Of a stretch of 64,000 nt of DNA, positions 59,159 to 64,000 are shown piece after piece. A model generated the notes under the pieces. It was not told the DNA's origin. It made no database searches and was given only the letters and a program-made list of their open reading frames with translations. The first letter of the stretch is position 1. Each line of letters starts with the position of its first letter. Source of the stretch: Acanthacorydalis orientalis (Eukaryota; Arthropoda; Insecta; Megaloptera; Corydalidae); the NCBI GenBank assembly GCA_034766995.1, contig CM068322.1, positions 35,039,439 to 35,103,438 of the forward strand. The letters run 5' to 3'. The translations under genes and the position numbers were made by a program.

Positions 59159-59499
59159 AGTGTACAGACATATACATTCAACTAACATTGCTTTTGTTAC
59201 ATATGATTAATTTATGTACGTGGGTCAGCGGTCAATTAATTCGCTAGTCCGTCTGAATACCACTAATTCGATATCAGACGGAAAAAAAAGAAAACGTAAG
59301 AATGTTTCAAATGATTCATTGTGTGTGGTTTAAGGAGTGTGCGAAAAAAAATGTTTACTGCTTAAAACGTCGATTTCGCAATCGTTGAACGTACTGCATA
59401 ATCGTTCATCTGCATGGAAAATACAGTGTAAAGGCCATCCTAGCCATTCGAATTTTTTATCCGGCCAAAAGACAGTCGAATCTCGTGTAAATAGGTGAT
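59159..59499. other. Unannotated stretch
   Basis: No gene or repeat is recognised. Confidence 0.4.
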
Positions 59500-59830
59500 A
59501 ATTTTTTAAGCTCTCCGCACGAAATCGAAAAGACTGATGAATTGCTCAATAGCTTCACAAATCATAAACTGTATGATTAAAAATGAGTGAAAATATCGAA
59601 ATACAGACAAGTCTGGAGTGTCAGCACTCGAAGACGATCGAATTGGGTTTGAAAAATGCGTAAAGTGATAAAGAAAAATAAACAGTCCATCGATAAACAT
59701 TTTCGGAGAGAAAAAAGTTTTATAGTTTGTGGGATAAGTTGAAAACTTTTTTATAAACATTCATCTATACTCACTTTCACAAGAAAATTCTCACTTTCTC
59801 ACAAACTCTTCTCGAATGAAAATCTCGAAG
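59500..59830. repeat. Family A-related copies
   Basis: Pieces such as CACGAAATCGAAAAGACTGA, TTTGTGGGATAAGTTGAAAA, and CACTTTCACAAGAAAATTCT, ACAAACTCTT follow family A words in changing orientation. Boundaries are unclear. Confidence 0.4.
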
Positions 59831-61104
59831 TAATCATTAAAATATTAAACTGGGAAACTATCAAAAAAATATTAAACTGAATTTCTGTACTTGTTCCTCA
59901 TAAATATTCAAGTTATAATTATGTTAATGTTACTAAAAAGTATAACCAAAATTTTTGACTGTCTGAATTCAATTTTAAACAAGAACTCAGTTTCGGTCAT
60001 TTTTAAAATTAAAAATGTTTAGTCATCTAAACAGTTTTAAATAAATAAATATATATATATATATATACACACAAAAACATACAAATTAAAATTCTGTATT
60101 TAATTAAATATACAAATAATGAATATCTCTAAATTGCTACAAAATAAAAATACAAATTTTTGGCCAATGTCTACATTCACTCTCAAAAATGAATTGCTAA
60201 CTCTCAACGAAGTTTAAAAAAAACAATTCTTGACTAGAAAGTATTCAATCATGTCAAGAAATGAGGAAAGTTTTCACACATTCCGCGAATCAAATCCGCA
60301 TTCGTGGACAGGACAGAAACACTATGAAGACAAAAGTTGGTTTCAGGGTTTTACAACCGCAAGAGACTGCTAATAACAATAAGACACACAGTGCATAACA
60401 ACATGGAATCACAATTCTTTAAAATTCGTGGAAAAATTATTCAAGGAAGAAGATTTCTTTTACAATTGCTGAGCTAGATTTCTGTACTTAATTACATGTT
60501 ATAATTATTAAAATTGGTATAGAATATCACAAAACTTTTGTATAAAACTCGCTTCTCACAAGTGAATTTCTTAGTCTCCCACAGACAACTACCTGATCAA
60601 AAATGTTCAATAGTTTAATAAAATCGTTTTTAATGGCTGGTTTCGATTTTTACCTCAGCTGTTTCTCTAAAAATGACTGAATTTACAATTAGATGACGAT
60701 GAATCATTTATCTAATGCAATTAAGCAATAATCAACGATCATGATTTTTGTGCGACTTATGAAACAATAAAAATTCAATTACGAAATTAAAATAAAACAT
60801 TTCTTTTTACATTTCAATACACTGCAATAAGAATATTAATCAACGTTTGTTTACATTCCCAGCCACATCCGAATGAAAAGAGCCACATGTCATTGATCAT
60901 CTAATATTAGAAGTGCATATCTTGTGACAAGGGAGCAGACAAAAGCTAGAATGTTTAAAAATAAAATTCCAAACGAAACTCTTAATATTATAATAATAAT
61001 AAAAGCATTAGACATGTGTGGGTTGGTGTTAATACTCTTTTAAAAGTAAAAGAAATCTATAAAAGTTTAAAAGCAGCACTTATCAGATATTTACATCCTT
61101 TTCC
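59831..61104. other. Unannotated AT-rich stretch
   Basis: A short TA run lies at 60051-60066. A family A fragment lies at about 60540-60640 (CTCACAAGTGAATTTC, CTGATCAAAAATGTTCAATA). No gene is seen. Confidence 0.4.
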
Positions 61105-61127
61105 ATCTCTCTTTCTCTCTCTCTCTT

Positions 61128-61192
<65 letters not shown>
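61105..61192. repeat. Compound (TC)n(TA)n
   Basis: TC (about 61105-61128) then TTTACA then about 60 bp of TA. Confidence 0.95.
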
Positions 61193-61196
<4 letters not shown>

Positions 61197-61320
61197 TATA
61201 TTATATTTTTTTGATAGTTGGTCAGTTTACTATTGTGATGATTACTTCATTTTTAATCCTGAAACGTTTGTGAAAAAGAGAATTTTTTATGAAAGTGAGT
61301 TTAGATAAATGTGTTTGTAT

Positions 61321-61531
61321 AATATATATATATATATATCGTATTTTATACTTCCATAAACACAAACTGACAAATTGACGAAAACTAACATAAAAAAGAT
61401 ACAGAAAAAATTAACTACAATTACATTAAAATTCGACCGAACAATATAAACATTAAACCGATCACATTATTTAAAGGGTGATAATTTGAAAGGAGTATTT
61501 TTTAAAAAAAAAACTGGTAGCCGAAGGCATA

Positions 61532-61594
<63 letters not shown>
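61321..61594. repeat. Two further (TA)n tracts
   Basis: TA at 61321-61340 and 61541-61594. Confidence 0.9.
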
Positions 61595-61600
<6 letters not shown>

Positions 61601-62427
61601 GAGATCATACGGCGGCGAACACTGTCAATGTGTGCCAAACAAATAGGGTTGTGCCCTCTGATTTTTCAAACAAATGCCCTCACGCATTCGTTCACTTATG
61701 AAAAATTACACAGGTGTTTGAAAAAAACACGTTATGAGTCCTTTGTTCGTTTGATTCTGTCAATTTGCTGGGAATGAGTTCGACAATACATTTATTTACT
61801 GGATTTCTTGCAAAATGAAAACACTAAGTATAAATACAGTGTGTAGTGTGCATACCACACGTTTTGTATTTTCATATATTTTCATTAAACTATCCTTCGA
61901 CTGTGCACTAATGAGTAGTTTCGAAATGTTTCCTATTTAGAAGAACTAATAACAAGATAAATATGTTTTTACGAAACACGGTGGCAATTGAAATAAACTC
62001 CCATTCATTTTTAAAACGAAAAATATTTATTTCCAAAAAAATCACCATGGACACGATAAATATTATATGAAGTATTTTGGCTGTGTCAGAGTTGAAATAT
62101 TGCACGAAACAGATTAAAGAATAAAAGAAAATGTTAATAGACTGATGACAAATCGTAAGATTTTTTTTAAATTATTTCGAAGCGAATCTGTGAAACAGAA
62201 AAGCAGTGTTTCTGTGCTGTTCGAGAGGAGTTAATATTTTCAACATTTTTATAAACGCTTTTATGGAAGAATTGAAAAAATCGATTAAAATAGTGAGACA
62301 ATACTTTAAAAAATGTGTGTGCTTGATATTTATGAGGAGGGATTGTGTAAAAATCCATCAAAATTTTCTAAATGACAGTAACTTCTGTACTGATTTACAA
62401 AAGTTAATCACATTAGGTGCAGAAATT
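61595..62427. other. Unannotated stretch
   Basis: Small frames (61908-62105 minus, 62206-62448 plus) carry no recognised domain. The latter runs into a family B copy. Confidence 0.35.
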
Positions 62428-62900
62428 AATTCTGTGCCTTTGAATTGAATCAATCATAACTTTGTTTTAAATTAAAATATTTCCACGTCGTTTTCGGATT
62501 TTCAAGTGCCAGCATCGAGATTTAAAATCGCCTTGGCCAAGCAGTTGGCATAACCTCACAAAACAGCAGTTAACACGATGACGTTCGAAAAGCGCATATT
62601 AGGCATTGCACACTTTTCGCATTCCAGTTGAAAAAAATACCGCCGAAGCTACAGGAATGATTAATTCAGCTTTGGAAGAAGGTGTCGAGACACATAAAAC
62701 ATACAAAGAATGCTATATCAGTATAAGGGGTCCGGAAATGCTTTACGATTCCACTGACTCAAAAGCTGCAATTTTTTTCGATAAAGGATTTGTCAGATAC
62801 CCGACAGATCGAATAAAGTTATAAAAAAAACAATGGGATTTTTTGTAGGATTGAAACGTTTTCCATTTTTTTATAAACATTCATTTTTATTAAAAAAAAG
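62428..62900 (+). repeat. Longest family B copy
   Basis: It starts TTCTGTGCCTTTGAATTGAA and runs through CATAACTTTGTTTTAAAT, CCACGTCGTTTTCGGA, GCCTTGGCCAAGCAGTTGGC, ATAACCTCACAAAACAGCAG, GATGACGTTCGAAAAGCGCA, TTAGGCATTGCACACTTTTC, AAACATACAAAGAATGC and GGGGTCCGGAAATGCTTTAC to GATTGAAACGTTTTCC. A 72-codon frame (62606-62824) persists inside, without a recognised domain. It is the best template for a family consensus. Confidence 0.8.
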
Positions 62901-63089
62901 CACCGAATGAATTTATACAGCCTAATAGCTAATTAAAATTTGATTTGTTCCACGGTTCTGAAAATAGCTAGCCTGTTTAGGTGCGGCAAAGATAGGGACT
63001 ATTGATAAATAATACACATTTATACAGCACTTGTACTGTTTCTCTCTCTATTTATTCGATTGATTATAGCTTATACGATTCCATTATCA
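62901..63089. other. Probable 3' continuation of family B
   Basis: CAAAGATAGGGACTATTGATA and the following TTATACAGCACTTGTACTGT resemble 54690-54725 (ATTATTGATAAATATC, TTATATAAGACTTGTATTGT), so the repeat probably extends to about 63045. Confidence 0.45.
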
Positions 63090-63480
63090 GAGCGCTAAGG
63101 TATAGAAAAATCACTTTCTTGTACCCCACTGCTGATGATTCGGACACTGTTTGAAAAGAAAAGTAAAGATTTAGCACCAATTTAGTGCTTACTTTCCTCA
63201 TGTCTTAATTTTAGATCTAACTCTTACAAAACTTTCCTGTTTATTTTCACAAACGAATTATTCATTCGCTCCGAAATCAATAAAGTCAAAAAAAAACGAT
63301 TCTTGGATCGATAAGATACAGGAATTATCTGTATTTTAACGTTCTGAAGATCATTGTCAAAAAAAAAGAAACAACAATCGAAGATATGATCAATAATAAT
63401 TGAACATTTTTGATCAGACTATTATTTTTTGTTTGCGGATCAGTGAATTGTTCATTTAGGAAATAGTTAATAGATTATTA
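63090..63480. repeat. Family A copies
   Basis: A plus-like part at 63080-63130 (GAGCGCTAAGGTATAGAAAA) and a minus copy at about 63320-63470 (CAGGAATTATCTG, GTTCTGAAGATCATTG, ATCAATAATAATTGAACATT, TTTGATCAGACTATTA, GTTTGCGGATCAGTGAAT). Confidence 0.6.
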
Positions 63481-63654
63481 CCTATTGTCGGTTTTTTCCT
63501 TCTACAATAAAATCGCACACAAACGGACTCTGATCACAGGGTTTTCCAAGTATAATTTTATGTATTTATTGAGATATATGCATTTCTCGTCAGTTTAAAT
63601 GTAACGAAGAAAAATGAACTTGTACAGTCGAATTCAAAGCTGATATCAATGATC

Positions 63655-63669
63655 TGTGTGTGTGTGTGT

Positions 63670-63700
<31 letters not shown>
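63655..63700. repeat. Compound (GT)n(TA)n
   Basis: GT then about 26 bp of TA. Confidence 0.9.
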
Positions 63701-64000
63701 AATGTGTGCACGGCATAAATAGTCTAGGAAACAAGTATAAAAATAAATCACGAGCGTTTCACGCATTTTAATGGTCAGGTAAGAATTATCGATCGCACGT
63801 GATAGATCTGTCAATTATGTCGCGACACTAACTATCTCGGTACGGTTTTGTGATAAGGAAACGCAGTGTAGATCACACGGATTTGCAATCTCGTAACGTT
63901 TTAAAACGCCGCGTTTATGTGCTAAATTGACACCAATTTATGCCAATATGGTGCCACGACGAGATTCATTTCCTCGCTCGATCGAATATCTTTCTCGCTT
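63701..64000. other. Unannotated window end
   Basis: Complex single-copy sequence without an open frame of note. The near-palindrome CACCAATTTATGCCAATATGGTG lies at about 63931-63953. Confidence 0.4.

Overview
This is a eukaryotic, AT-rich window, most likely from an insect or other arthropod. The pointers are the many long (TA)n tracts, the transposon complement (several mariner lineages, Tc1, a hAT of the GTF2IRD2-like type, Tigger/pogo, a DUF4817-type helix-turn-helix fragment, an RTE-like LINE tail, TTAA-target MITEs) and the absence of operons or long open frames. I found no host protein-coding exon, tRNA, rRNA or CRISPR array that I can defend. The longest open frames are either (TA)n read as Tyr-Ile repeats or Arg-rich readings of CpG-rich DNA. 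The window reads as intergenic or deep-intronic sequence.

Layout. 0-6.5 kb: the edge of a mariner element at bases 24-47, (TA)n tracts, and a 5'-truncated RTE-like tail (4883-5317) set inside (TA)n and bracketed by two copies of a GC-rich repeat. 6.8-11 kb: (CA)n/(TA)n, a CpG-rich patch, dispersed-repeat copies, and the 5' half of a cecropia-type mariner (10064-10642). 12.1-13.3 kb: three tandem units, each carrying (TA)n. 14-25 kb: dispersed repeats, an unidentified TE-like segment (15.9-16.65 kb), (TA)n clusters, and a dimeric tandem array (23.0-24.2 kb). 25.9-26.5 kb: a Kolobok/T2-like TTAA MITE, with a relative at 56.5-57.1 kb. 30-35.6 kb: a diverged repeat pair, a TTAA terminus with an acidic ORF remnant, large (TA)n tracts, and a 190-bp array. 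38-43.2 kb: a DUF4817-type fragment, an intact-looking 720-bp TTAA MITE with perfect 18-bp ends, and a Tc1 fragment fused to a mariner 3' third. 44.1-45.3 kb: a six-copy ~180-bp satellite. 46.7-47.6 kb: a hAT remnant (minus strand) beside a mariner N-terminal remnant. 50-53 kb: a CpG-rich patch and a Tigger-like C-terminus on the minus strand. 57.5-58.7 kb: a nearly full-length mariner with both inverted repeats and a broken transposase. 59-64 kb: (TA)n tracts and repeat copies.

Two dispersed families dominate what is otherwise unexplained. Family A (~160-200 bp) is present in about twenty copies on both strands and also forms short tandem arrays. Family B has about seven copies, the longest around 450 bp. 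Between the repeats lie moderate-GC blocks rich in TAATTA-type motifs that look like candidate conserved non-coding elements; this is inference only. No genes act together here: all recognised coding sequence is decayed transposon.
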